This document shows positions 46,501 to 53,010 of a stretch of 64,000 nt of DNA, piece after piece; position 1 is the stretch's first letter; every line of letters begins with the position of its first letter. The position numbers and the translations under genes are program-made. The notes beneath the pieces are model-generated. The model had not been told where the DNA came from and ran no database searches. It saw nothing but the letters and a program-made list of their open reading frames with translations. The DNA is from Candidatus Woesearchaeota archaeon (lineage in GTDB: Archaea > Nanobdellota > Nanobdellia > Woesearchaeales > JABGUJ01), in the NCBI GenBank assembly GCA_018646625.1, contig JABGUJ010000001.1, positions 255,534-319,533 of the forward strand. The letters are read 5' to 3'.

Positions 46501-46833
46501 GACCGGAAAAGTTTCATAAACAAAACTTTGAAAACTATTAAAAGAGTTCTTAAATTGATGATCCAGATCAGCATTAAGAAAAACCGTTCCCTCAGGTATT
46601 GTACAAGCACTAGTTGAAGGAACTGCAAAATACATAGCCGCGCCATATAAGTTGTTGTCATTACTCACACCTTCATCAGCATCATAATTAACAGGAATAG
46701 TTTCAGGAATCGGAATACATCCATCTCCACTACAATCTGCATAATCGATAGAACTAGCTATAGGAATAACTAACACTAAAAAAACAAAGAGCAGCACAGA
46801 AAAAGACCGCACACGCCTCAATGCCAAATTCAC
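40501..46833 (-). CDS. 2110-aa secreted Cys-rich surface protein
   Basis: Starts with GTG at 46833, preceded at 7 nt by a strong GAGGTGG site. A Sec signal peptide (LALRRVRSFSVLLFVFL...PIASS) is followed by a long exterior protein without further membrane helices. Many short disulfide-type clusters recur (GSCCSDRG, NSCCGDNP, TRCCGFRSGD, SSCCPSDFCW), separated by beta-rich stretches, several of which resemble jelly-roll or Ig folds. One Asp-rich MopE-like segment occurs at about residues 714-762 (DNDGDGFFYYQD, DCDDENSF). Tyr, Asp and Asn are abundant, with many N-x-S/T sites that could be glycosylated. It is the first gene of a two-gene unit with the 1761-aa pilin-like protein and probably binds to it. 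Function is inferred as adhesion or surface coat. Confidence 0.85.
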   Translation of the reverse strand: MNLALRRVRSFSVLLFVFLVLVIPIASSIDYADCSGDGCIPIPETIPVNYDADEGVSNDNNLYGAAMYFAVPSTSACTIPEGTVFLNADLDHQFKNSFNSFQSFVYETFPVGPTSTTIFFRNFHDLYISPSNYELFNKNDGCDIKDLVLVYQIFNKTTDFPEIVPAVDGYFSAINQNEADRGYFQIFNPTVGPDMMATEQQSLGALLNSDDLKVEGDMRRIILPLSGYCEEKIGDFFKYDVGDQPFRSIVDGGFDCDTADGLDFAGCEPFRKSAIGSCCSDRGVDEDTINPYAASPKFPSRLFITKPTALLYDRELEKKGDTEVIGSGDQDVNPWDMFGCYDYSLDPNTDGDDISVYRWGSFPEICAAKGGIVLGSRFDGVDSEGDNLDIGGWTKNVCDKLGTYNSGPCLGFNVDMSLGKYCPSCNFAFWSPDESKERDLARNFVYGNLQTWFDPYRGLGGDDYVDDFPDLTSNETYQVKTSFKSNSCCGDNPLLDLGVIIPAYRVKTVPGGHETSITGMEYTFVCAPSNSSDDDLRIMDAGFESNYNVILDLDVPFVDIGAKESPDDSFKYDLLAGTVGGFPGTSQEPDKATWYGCFSDYSPLEIWDDDSFNNDDNSSVEGFTGLRNYALLEYETDLANRGKHLSGNSLKKYMRPPYVDVASFSSAYDDLDPGNNEGGTGSGSSTTSGDAIGSNTVEVNNTDFQSSFNKVPCDNDGDGFFYYQDVRDISNKADCSHYLEILGAHNLDCDDENSFVYPGSVNGNCDCDCDGKDEDDFCDKPDEGQCVQETPENIDYEFTNRVKPYRFMCNGDEEKGLFVECCGHNKVHCVNKQYSTRQKVSHDLSALPYVSERRLRRSGSPLNTLFEFPCPGDKQSANCAYVVGVNKVPGQESIYYPVSLFFDMEMADLDINDRFFDFVGEEQFEFLNIIIKTSNSYSFDLNFADCGDWVDYFDKDSLNLNELIDSCSLLKVEESVLSIPLARYIVNGPGLNKWLHVKIPISALASGFSGERVDLLVLSQKNGYLHGLDPDKKTHAPASGLNGGYDNIFAIDKIYFSKSPGLRDGADPTQKDYYCTSLAPLGSNADSYDTLWVSDLDSTTVSTLEYGEGNERPLETLLPYQADRDNMYKHICDSIPGYKWTGTRCCGFRSGDRLSSFIYDSGSSDDREIFSDTQHGCLFSSVLASGARAAVVGYETQLDEAPIDPVFTFCYNSSGCVLPIEHMMPHSTDLSKEMVRNAVSVVTVLNKDHENVAMSIFKPNTDLALEYMDEEYMDAERTDQLVVTAPMSLLYFDQAFRTCEVSAFINETLKDYLTDDTYVPSNQCGIAAGYFCDVNKHQDYPKVSKGWNGEASGEKNNGATFIGEIVLNSEDEPIISSNEIFVARPYNRDTIRDNYLAAYSLYQPFGNDEFNDIEDVEIHLGDTGWDYGPYPGAVPVSEDVSNYSVNYYVTFYADGYLTSNFFHYDGQGITLEFDHNILADYSFECVGELNKINCTFNDLGVGSGLFLPKGEWESAKVDVNTENLDVGYVSLKFLMGSDVAGIKVDNIKIYYTLKEEEIGELEQEFGAALPAIGHQSSSCCPSDFCWTGQYCVAAELYERNASRDPKFISGDGSVGYRCVINQSEYHSTYAKTEAKAIASLGPGSAGNLDDIELERIVIANNLTLNASWVLTHKKYSWDRSKVGWCPYETQCLVDPEGEDWKYGYRNYANTDLESVYGIENSFDIRDLNPQCINDMQFIGDHLCYNGSWTTRTKMIADHLLDFYKSKAAEMGENVREASLYCADYSEVINDLKYSTGGAGEILEIISPDYCINTNDDSCATFGAQTEDERRSCGYASDDPIGDCINNVCVLRILSTGGVEETLVGTSLNIYANDTYFGFRRINMNYSDCGVGFGDSNYLDCGSDELAFMNGELMNIIFSDASINSDFMNDDYKTLFHKVVDWVRSLFYTVFGASLDYTTAENLRYFVRVLDFDDIFMLVHHPVGEEDNSDLTKEVMAYTQHVDPEQTLFETYYFRANFTNFDSGDVLCNTLMTYDYNSFMNDQGKLSVVMQDNAAPDEAFDDFVCSQKEDGVLIEGYWEHGNIESETKDRYRLFDASKKITARIRVKDFME

Positions 46834-46931
46834 TAAAAAACCACCTCTGATACCCCACTAAACACGGATGAAGAAAAACGCCTAAGGCCAAGAATAAACC
46901 CAATCACCGCTTTTTTCACCAAAGTATAGTA

Positions 46932-46939
46932 TTTATAAA
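46932..46939 (-). promoter_or_regulatory. TATA box of the 2110-aa gene
   Basis: TTTATAAA on the minus strand, predicting a transcript start near 46909 and a leader of about 75 nt that carries the GAGGTGG site at 46841-46847. A leadered message here contrasts with the leaderless genes on the other side of the same 242-base gap. Nothing else recognisable is in the gap. Confidence 0.55.
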
Positions 46940-47043
46940 GAAGTCCGTTTATTAGTATTTAAAAGTTTTGATAAAACTGAGAAATATACATAATAGAGAC
47001 TTAAAGAATAACAACTAAGAAGTAGCCAAATTAAAAAGTAAAC

Positions 47044-47053
47044 ATCTTTAAAC
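47044..47053 (+). promoter_or_regulatory. TATA box of the prepilin peptidase gene
   Basis: TCTTTAAAC-type element centred about 27 nt before the ATG at 47076, consistent with a leaderless transcript. Confidence 0.5.
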
Positions 47054-47075
47054 AAAAACTCCTCACACAGATACC

Positions 47076-48122
47076 ATGAAAGAAGTTCTACTCATTCCAA
47101 TTCTGATATTAGCAATAAAGTCGAGTTATGATCAACTAAAGAACAAAAAAACCACAAATAAAACAATAATCATGTGCGCCATACTCGCCATTGCAATATA
47201 CGTAATTCTACTAACAACTAATACAATTTCAGGTAAAGAATTAATAGAAACCGTCTTGCTTGCATCAATTTCTCTAATTATAGGATATGCGCTATGGCAT
47301 TACAAAATATGGAGCTCGAGTGATGCTAAAATTTTTGCAGCATACACTCTAATGATCCCCCAGATACTGCCAGGATTAACAACATTCCAGAGCGCAAGTG
47401 TCATAAGAATATTAGTAAATGCGGCCATACCGCTAGCTATAATATATTCAATAAAAATCATAGCTCAATCAGAAAACAAATCAAAAATAGATGCCATAAA
47501 AATGTTTTTCAACATAAAAATAATATCAGAATACCTTCTTTCAATATTTGGTATTGGGTGGGTAGTAAACATAATAATTGGACAAACCAACTTACAATCG
47601 AACATACTAACCTATGCCATCTTAATAACCGTCATATACAAGATACTTGACAAACTATGGAAAGAAGAAAAAAAGTACATCATAATTCTCTTAAGTATCT
47701 TAAGAGTCTTTTTTGAAACAAATTACATCCTATCTCTTAATTTTCTCACTACATACATACTATCCTCGTTAATTTTCCTTTTATTAATAATTGCAGTATC
47801 TCAACTAGGTAACAACCTAACAAAAAAGAAAAAGGTTTTTAGAATAAAAGAAGGAGACGTTGTGGTACAAGCCATAACTAAAAGTGGAGAACTCACTAGC
47901 AGAATAACATCTAAAAATAAAGAAGACTATGTGTTTATTCCAAAAAAAGAAGGCATAACCGAACATGATAGAAAACTCATACAAAGTGCCATAAATAAGA
48001 AGAATAACAAAATAACCATACTAGAAAAGATTGATTTTCGAATATATTTAGCAATAGGTGCACTATTAACTACGCAGATAGCTCAGAACATCATAACGAT
48101 GTTATCGTATATATTTATATAA
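47076..48122 (+). CDS. Archaeal prepilin/preflagellin peptidase-like aspartyl protease
   Basis: A 348-aa multi-pass membrane protein resembling the A24 family that cleaves class III signal peptides on the cytoplasmic side. The first catalytic Asp is in SSYDQLKNKKTTNK (D19), after the first helix. The second is in IWSSSDAKIFAAY (D83), where the usual GxGD-type motif has become SSSD. Further helices follow to about residue 260. A cytoplasmic piece (KEGDVVVQAIT..., then GITEHDRKL) resembles the C-terminal part of DPANN-type prepilin peptidases, and a last helix closes the protein. It stands divergent to the giant pilus-like cluster and next to the hxs genes. Its natural substrates are probably the many KKG/KA-Q type proteins in this window. 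Loss of the motif glycines needs checking but both Asp residues are present. Confidence 0.8.
   Translation: MKEVLLIPILILAIKSSYDQLKNKKTTNKTIIMCAILAIAIYVILLTTNTISGKELIETVLLASISLIIGYALWHYKIWSSSDAKIFAAYTLMIPQILPGLTTFQSASVIRILVNAAIPLAIIYSIKIIAQSENKSKIDAIKMFFNIKIISEYLLSIFGIGWVVNIIIGQTNLQSNILTYAILITVIYKILDKLWKEEKKYIIILLSILRVFFETNYILSLNFLTTYILSSLIFLLLIIAVSQLGNNLTKKKKVFRIKEGDVVVQAITKSGELTSRITSKNKEDYVFIPKKEGITEHDRKLIQSAINKKNNKITILEKIDFRIYLAIGALLTTQIAQNIITMLSYIFI
48108..48121 (+). promoter_or_regulatory. Internal TATA-like element before hxsD
   Basis: A TATATATTTATATAA-like run spans the end of the peptidase gene and is centred about 27 nt before the hxsD ATG at 48141. This would give a leaderless hxsD-hxsB transcript independent of the peptidase gene. 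The low-complexity AT sequence makes chance possible. Confidence 0.45.
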
Positions 48123-48140
48123 TTGATCCCAAAATAAAAG

Positions 48141-48482
48141 ATGATGACTGATGAAAATATTATAATAAAAATAAACCCTAAAATCTATTCATTAGATGTA
48201 ATAAAGGCCGCCGCACACATATTAACCACTGAGGCTGAGATACACCTAAACGGAGATCCTGAATCGGAAATAGAAGTTACTATTTCTCCAAAAAACAAAG
48301 AAGATAATAAAGAACTCAGAGAAAAATTTAATGAACAATTACTAAACTATTCAGTTTATAAAAGTCATTCTGAGAAAACAAAAGACATCAGAAACGCAAT
48401 CATTCAAAGGGTTCTTTTAACAAACGATTCAGAATTCATTGATGCTGTGATTGAAGAACTTAGAGCCCAAGATAAAAAATGA
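48141..48482 (+). CDS. hxsD: His-Xaa-Ser system protein HxsD
   Basis: A 113-aa cytoplasmic protein. The INPKIYSLDVIKAAAHIL start and the later FNEQLLNYSVYK, then EKTKDIRNAIIQRVLL, match what I know of HxsD, whose family has a YS.eaIkkAAy start and an LLNdY.lRe-type motif followed by IRd.Ii..al. HxsD is a small partner always found with radical SAM maturases in His-Xaa-Ser peptide systems; its exact job is not known but a peptide-recognition role is plausible. ATG at 48141 is followed directly by a second ATG at 48144. The stop overlaps the next gene's ATG (ATGA), so the two are translationally coupled. Homologues are mainly known from bacteria, so an archaeal copy is notable. Confidence 0.75.
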   Translation: MMTDENIIIKINPKIYSLDVIKAAAHILTTEAEIHLNGDPESEIEVTISPKNKEDNKELREKFNEQLLNYSVYKSHSEKTKDIRNAIIQRVLLTNDSEFIDAVIEELRAQDKK

Positions 48483-49876
48483 ACAAAGAAGGGCAAGAAA
48501 GAGAATATGCGGAGAATTTCTACAGAATAAATCGAATAGGGGATAAATTTCTGGCTTCTACAGACTCAGGAGACTGGACCATTCTAACAAAAACACAACT
48601 AGCTGAACTGCGCTCAGGCAATTTATCGGACAATACCTACAAAATTGCAAAAGAGACTGGCCTAATCATCACTGAAGAAAACTTACCTAACATTTTGGCC
48701 AACACCAGAAAAAGATTACAACCTTTGTACAGAAGCACAGGATTACATATAATTGTAACGACACTAAGGTGTAATCACAAATGTTTGTATTGCCACAGTC
48801 ATCCAAAAACAACACAAGATGAAGATTACGATTTAAAACATGAAACCGCAGAGAGAATAATAGACTTTATTTTTCAATGTCCCTCGAATAATCTTACAAT
48901 AGAATTTCAGGGGGGAGAATCATTACTAAATGTTGCGTCATTCAAAGATGTTGTTAATATGTGTAAAGAAAAGAATAAAGAGAAAAAAAGAAACTTAACG
49001 TTCGTTCTTGTAACTAATTTATCATTAATGAATGAAGAGACCGCACAATGGTTAAAAGACGAAAAGATAGTTATATGTACAAGTGTCGACGGTCCCGAGA
49101 TATTACACAATAAAAACAGACCAACAGAATCTAGTATAAACTCTCACCAAAAAACCATAGAATGGATGAAAAAACTAAAAATAGATTACGGAATAGATGT
49201 TGGTGCTCTAATGGTCACTACAAAATCCTCCCTGCCACATTGGAAAGAGATTATAGATGAATACAGAAACATAGGATTAAACACAATACAGTTGAAACCG
49301 TTAAACAAATTGGGATTTGCAGAAAACAAATGGAAAGAAGTAGGATATGAATTTGAAGAATTTGAAGAGTTTTGGAAAAAATCTATGGATTACATACTAG
49401 AATTAAACAAAAAAAACATAATCTTCAAAGAAAGGTATGTGGAAATAATATTAAAAAAATTATTTATGGACTCAGATCCTGGATTTACGGACTTTGCCAG
49501 TCCTTGCGGATTAATAACTGGACAATTAACATATGATTACAATGGAGATATTTTTTCTTGCGATGAAGGAAGAAATTTTGATTTGTTTAAATTAGGAAAC
49601 GTTAATAACACAAAATACATTGATGTTATTAGGTCAAAAGAATCCCAACAACTAGTAAATGCAAGCACAATTGAAAATTACATCTGCGACATGTGCGCAT
49701 ACAAGCCATTTTGTGGAACTTGCGTAGTTAATAATTATGCAAGAGAAGGAAACATAATCCCAAACATTCCATCGAACTTTCACCATAAACTGTTCAAAAT
49801 GATGTTTGATTGGGTATTTAATGTTCTAATAAACAGGCCAGAAGACGCCAAACTACTGTCTAGATGGTGTAATTAA
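48479..49876 (+). CDS. hxsB: Radical SAM/SPASM peptide maturase, HxsB-like
   Basis: A 465-aa enzyme. Residues 1-85 resemble the HxsB N-terminal domain (FYRINRIGDKFLASTDSGDW). The radical SAM domain begins with LHIIVTTLRCNHKCLYC, giving the CX3CX2C cluster at C98, C102 and C105, followed by the EFQGGESLL and VLVTNLSLM elements typical of peptide-modifying radical SAM enzymes. The C-terminal third has SPASM-type cysteines (SPCG, FSCDEG, ICDMCAYKPFCGTC) for auxiliary iron-sulfur clusters. Such enzymes use S-adenosylmethionine to cross-link or alter side chains in a ribosomal peptide. Coupled to hxsD upstream, with the secreted candidate substrate 41 bases downstream. The assignment to HxsB rather than another SPASM peptide maturase rests mainly on the HxsD neighbour and the N-terminus. 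Confidence 0.78.
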   Translation: MNKEGQEREYAENFYRINRIGDKFLASTDSGDWTILTKTQLAELRSGNLSDNTYKIAKETGLIITEENLPNILANTRKRLQPLYRSTGLHIIVTTLRCNHKCLYCHSHPKTTQDEDYDLKHETAERIIDFIFQCPSNNLTIEFQGGESLLNVASFKDVVNMCKEKNKEKKRNLTFVLVTNLSLMNEETAQWLKDEKIVICTSVDGPEILHNKNRPTESSINSHQKTIEWMKKLKIDYGIDVGALMVTTKSSLPHWKEIIDEYRNIGLNTIQLKPLNKLGFAENKWKEVGYEFEEFEEFWKKSMDYILELNKKNIIFKERYVEIILKKLFMDSDPGFTDFASPCGLITGQLTYDYNGDIFSCDEGRNFDLFKLGNVNNTKYIDVIRSKESQQLVNASTIENYICDMCAYKPFCGTCVVNNYAREGNIIPNIPSNFHHKLFKMMFDWVFNVLINRPEDAKLLSRWCN

Positions 49877-49883
49877 AAAGAAA

Positions 49884-49893
49884 GGTTTTAATA
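49884..49893 (+). promoter_or_regulatory. Promoter of the candidate Hxs substrate gene
   Basis: GGTTTTAATA, preceded by a purine-rich AAAGAAA stretch, is centred about 28 nt before the ATG at 49918, matching a leaderless archaeal promoter. A separate promoter would let the substrate be made in excess over its maturase, as is common for modified-peptide loci. Confidence 0.55.
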
Positions 49894-49917
49894 GTAGATA
49901 AAACCAACTTATAGACT

Positions 49918-50514
49918 ATGAAAAAGAGGATCTCAGATTTTCTACTTGATAAAGATGAGCAACCTAGAGCTCCAGTTGGAAAAGTTCTAATATATTCTTT
50001 AATGGGTGTTGCATCAGGAATTGTAGCAAGCCAAGTTGTAAATGCGGATTCAGGTCATCATAGCGCAAATATTCATTGTAGCGGCCCAGACATAGTTCCA
50101 GAACAGTACGAACTTGAACCAGGATCAACTTTTCTTAAGTTCTTATCTCCAGAAGATGGAAAAATGGACGTAGGTGGAAATTGTGGACAAGATTGTTGGG
50201 CGGCTAATTGTTGTTCAACAAAGGTTGAATGGGGAGATCCCGCCGGGAGCAAAAGTACAGATTGGATAGGTGGCTGGAGCGGATGGAAGAATAACTGTTT
50301 TAGATGGGGTAACCAAGACATTCAAGTACTCTCCCACAACAACAATATTCTTCTAAGAGGAGCAAGTCTAAAAATAATTGGAGAACACGCACACTCAATA
50401 AACGTGCTTCAAACACAAGTAAAAGCAACCGATAATACTGAATGCATGAGTGACGGAAGCTGCGCAACAGCCAGAAATGGGGCATGCTTAGATAGTGGCT
50501 ACCACAGTTGTTAA
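49918..50514 (+). CDS. Secreted candidate substrate of the Hxs system (HxsA-like)
   Basis: A 198-aa protein starting MKKRISDFLLDKDEQP. A charged leader of about 20 residues precedes a hydrophobic segment (about 22-42) ending in VVNA, so it has both a possible recognition leader and an export signal. Right after the predicted cleavage come GHHS and HCSG, two His-Xaa-Ser triplets at residues 47-49 and 53-55. Later there are HAHS, Cys-rich CGQDCWAANCC, a Trp/Gly-rich GGWSGWKNNCFRW segment and a C-terminal GYHSC. This is not the long perfect HXS repeat of classical HxsA. The case for it as substrate is position, own promoter, leader shape and His/Ser/Cys clusters. It could instead be an unrelated secreted protein. 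Confidence 0.6.
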   Translation: MKKRISDFLLDKDEQPRAPVGKVLIYSLMGVASGIVASQVVNADSGHHSANIHCSGPDIVPEQYELEPGSTFLKFLSPEDGKMDVGGNCGQDCWAANCCSTKVEWGDPAGSKSTDWIGGWSGWKNNCFRWGNQDIQVLSHNNNILLRGASLKIIGEHAHSINVLQTQVKATDNTECMSDGSCATARNGACLDSGYHSC

Positions 50515-51557
50515 TTTGAGTAAGAAAATTTTTCTAAATAATAAACATACAAATTTTTTCGAATTTTCTCATTAGACATCATAATCTTTAATGCATAAGG
50601 GGGAAATACAGAAGAGATCTTACCAAGAAATGAAGAATCATCGGAACAAAAAGGATCCTCGGTACTAAAATCCACCACATCCTCGCAAGGAAACTTATCC
50701 TGTTCAGAGGTGAAAAACATACACAAAGATTTTTCAAATCCTAAATAATCAGAGCAAGGATTTTCATATCCGAACGAAGAATAACCCGCTACTTTGCAAC
50801 CCATTTCAAAAGCACTATCAAAATAAAACTCATAAGAAGATGGCACAAAATCACATTGACGATTCAAAGATTTCGAATATAAAATACAAGGCAAAGTATT
50901 GGAATTTGTCCCACAGTAATCCCCTTGCTCAGACAAATCATAAAACAAACATTCATCAGGATCGCAAGATTCTCTCTCACCTAAAGACCACATATACGAA
51001 TTACATAACATAAGAGTCATTGAATCAGTAAACTCACCACAATCAGTTAAATCATTTGATACAATATCATAACTCAGCTCACACTTTTGGGAATCCCCGC
51101 AAGCTGAAAGATCATCAGAATCTATAACACGCTTAAACATAAAATCCTCACATTCGTGAACATCGTCTTCATCTCGACAATCATGGTAATTTGAAGGAAC
51201 TGCCGGAACAAATGTACAGGCATCCAGAGAGTCTCCAACTAATGCAGCATAAACACAACCATCTGATTCCCATATTTTCTCAGCACAAGCATAATAGTAA
51301 TTATGTCCCTTAATACGTTTGCAAAAAGACGCATCTCCTGATTGTTTAGCTAGTTTAAGAAAACATACGTCAGAATCAGGCAACCCTTCGCAAGATTCTA
51401 CAGTTAATTCATCTGAAACAATCTTATCGGAAATATAATCTAAAGGTGAAGAAACAAACTCACCAGAATCTGAAGTTGGCCAAAAATAAACAGCTGCAAG
51501 AACAACAAGTACTAAAACCGATACAAGAGATAAAATCAACTTCAGAGCATTCTTCAT
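50511..51557 (-). CDS. Membrane-anchored Cys-rich extracytoplasmic protein, 348 aa
   Basis: Starts MKNALKLILSLVSVLVLVV; one N-terminal helix (about residues 5-27) and then an exterior domain of about 320 residues. Short motifs recur about every 25-35 residues, typically a Cys-containing DxCxFL or LxxCxFV-like element, such as DSDVCFLKLAKQSGDASFC, GCVYAAL, ECLFYDL, LPCILYSKS and SLCMFF. They suggest helical hairpins pinned by disulfides, similar to Sel1- or TPR-like solenoids. The gene's 3' end overlaps that of the candidate Hxs substrate by 4 bases and its leaderless promoter faces the B12-radical SAM genes. Whether it belongs to the Hxs locus or to the surface apparatus is open. Family not recognised. 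Confidence 0.75.
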   Translation of the reverse strand: MKNALKLILSLVSVLVLVVLAAVYFWPTSDSGEFVSSPLDYISDKIVSDELTVESCEGLPDSDVCFLKLAKQSGDASFCKRIKGHNYYYACAEKIWESDGCVYAALVGDSLDACTFVPAVPSNYHDCRDEDDVHECEDFMFKRVIDSDDLSACGDSQKCELSYDIVSNDLTDCGEFTDSMTLMLCNSYMWSLGERESCDPDECLFYDLSEQGDYCGTNSNTLPCILYSKSLNRQCDFVPSSYEFYFDSAFEMGCKVAGYSSFGYENPCSDYLGFEKSLCMFFTSEQDKFPCEDVVDFSTEDPFCSDDSSFLGKISSVFPPYALKIMMSNEKIRKNLYVYYLEKFSYSN

Positions 51558-51580
51558 TTAAAAAGACAGGTTAAATAACA

Positions 51581-51588
51581 TTTATAAA
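51581..51588 (-). promoter_or_regulatory. TATA box of the 348-aa Cys-rich gene
   Basis: TTTATAAA-type box on the minus strand, centred 27 nt before the ATG at 51557; predicts a leaderless transcript. The plus-strand gene at 51694 has no equally clear box, only an AAGTATTT-like run near 51660-51668. Confidence 0.65.
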
Positions 51589-51693
51589 CATTTATCACCC
51601 CTGTTAAAGAGATACTAAGAAACCAGGATAACAGAGTTAATAGTACCACAATACCAAAAAGTATTTCAAAAGAGAAACGCCACAAAAACTAAT

Positions 51694-53010
51694 ATGAAGA
51701 TATATTATATTGAAGAAGACATTCTAAAATACCTTCTTAGCTACGTAGAAACATATTGTAAAACAGAGATTGAAGCAATATCTCTAAACAATTGCAAAAC
51801 GGATGAAATAGAAAACTCAGAGAAAAACTTGATCTTAATATCTAGCACATCTTTATATGACATGAACAGGACGCACGAAGTTCTTAAGAAAATAAAAATT
51901 CAATTTCCAGAAACAAAAATAAGAATAATTCTGGGCGGATCTATGCACTATATCTTGAACAATGAAGATTTTTTAAACCACTACACGCAAGCCAGCCATA
52001 TTTGTGTTGGAAAAGGTGAAGAATTTCTTAGAACTTTAATTGATAAGAAAGTTCCAAAAGGCGTACATTTCGCAGAAGACTTCGGGAACATCAAACCATA
52101 CAGAATAAACAAAAAGTACAGAATAGAAAAAGAAGTAAAAATAACATTTAATGACAACAGGTGTGACTGGCAGAAATGCCTATTCTGTCATCACCAAACA
52201 AGACATGTTTGTCCAATAAATACTGCAGAGAAAATTGCAGAAGATGTAGAATATTACATAAAAGAGTGCAACTACAAACACTTTTACTTTTATGATAATA
52301 ACATGAATCCTCATGTGCTGAACAAATTCCTCAAGATTCTTCTAGAAAAAGGACTAAACAAATACTCCCCCACATTTTATTTATTTGGACTTAGAGTGGA
52401 TTCTCAATTTGAGGTACTTACTGAAATTTTAGAACAATGGAAACCGTCTCCAATCGTTGGAGGATCGTGGGGCTTAGAATTCTATGATCAAGAAATATTA
52501 GATTTATATAATAAGAATACTAAACTAAAGCAAATAGATAACGCACTTGCTTTTTTTCATAAATACGGCATAGCTAACGACGCTTATCTTCTGTTGGGTT
52601 TACCTGGAGTAAACAACAAACACATAGAACATTTCAAAGAATTTATAGACCATAAAAGTTACTTGGTTCGCGATTATAGAGTTTCATTTTTTCTATTAAA
52701 TCCCTTCATAAGAATGTACGAAGATAAAGAAAAATTCAAAATGCATGAAAAAAACTATTTAACATTACAAGACTTCTTCCTAGATAAAATAAACGCCCCA
52801 AAAATAAGAACCATATTCAAAAATTTCGATTCATGGGATGAAGATTTAGGACGTTATGTTGATAGAGGAGAAACTCTCAGAAAATATTTCCCCATATTAA
52901 AACATAAAAAAATGAAATTTCACCCCAATATGTTTTTATTAGATGATCACTCTTGCAATCTACTAACATCCTTAAGATTATTGGGAGAAAAAAGTGAGGA
53001 AAAGTCATGA
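51694..53010 (+). CDS. Radical SAM enzyme with degenerate B12-binding-like N-terminus
   Basis: A 438-aa protein. Residues 1-130 have the alternating strand/helix pattern of a cobalamin-binding domain (LILISSTS, IRIILGGSMHYI, HICVGKGEEFL) but lack the DxHxxG motif that ligates cobalamin from below. The radical SAM cluster motif is CDWQKCLFC at about residues 157-165, a CX4CX2C spacing seen in some B12-type radical SAM families instead of CX3CX2C. Later WGLEFYDQEIL and LLGLPGVN match the second half of the barrel in this superfamily. The end overlaps the next gene by 4 bases (ATGA), so they are coupled. The substrate is unknown; proximity to the Hxs genes makes a peptide or surface-glycan/lipid substrate possible, without proof. 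Confidence 0.75.
   Translation: MKIYYIEEDILKYLLSYVETYCKTEIEAISLNNCKTDEIENSEKNLILISSTSLYDMNRTHEVLKKIKIQFPETKIRIILGGSMHYILNNEDFLNHYTQASHICVGKGEEFLRTLIDKKVPKGVHFAEDFGNIKPYRINKKYRIEKEVKITFNDNRCDWQKCLFCHHQTRHVCPINTAEKIAEDVEYYIKECNYKHFYFYDNNMNPHVLNKFLKILLEKGLNKYSPTFYLFGLRVDSQFEVLTEILEQWKPSPIVGGSWGLEFYDQEILDLYNKNTKLKQIDNALAFFHKYGIANDAYLLLGLPGVNNKHIEHFKEFIDHKSYLVRDYRVSFFLLNPFIRMYEDKEKFKMHEKNYLTLQDFFLDKINAPKIRTIFKNFDSWDEDLGRYVDRGETLRKYFPILKHKKMKFHPNMFLLDDHSCNLLTSLRLLGEKSEEKS

Noticed and set aside
13076-46833. Giant frames as assembly artefacts or fused genes
   Set aside because: The frames are uninterrupted, have consistent composition and domain order, proper signal peptides and plausible promoters, so real giant proteins are the simpler reading.
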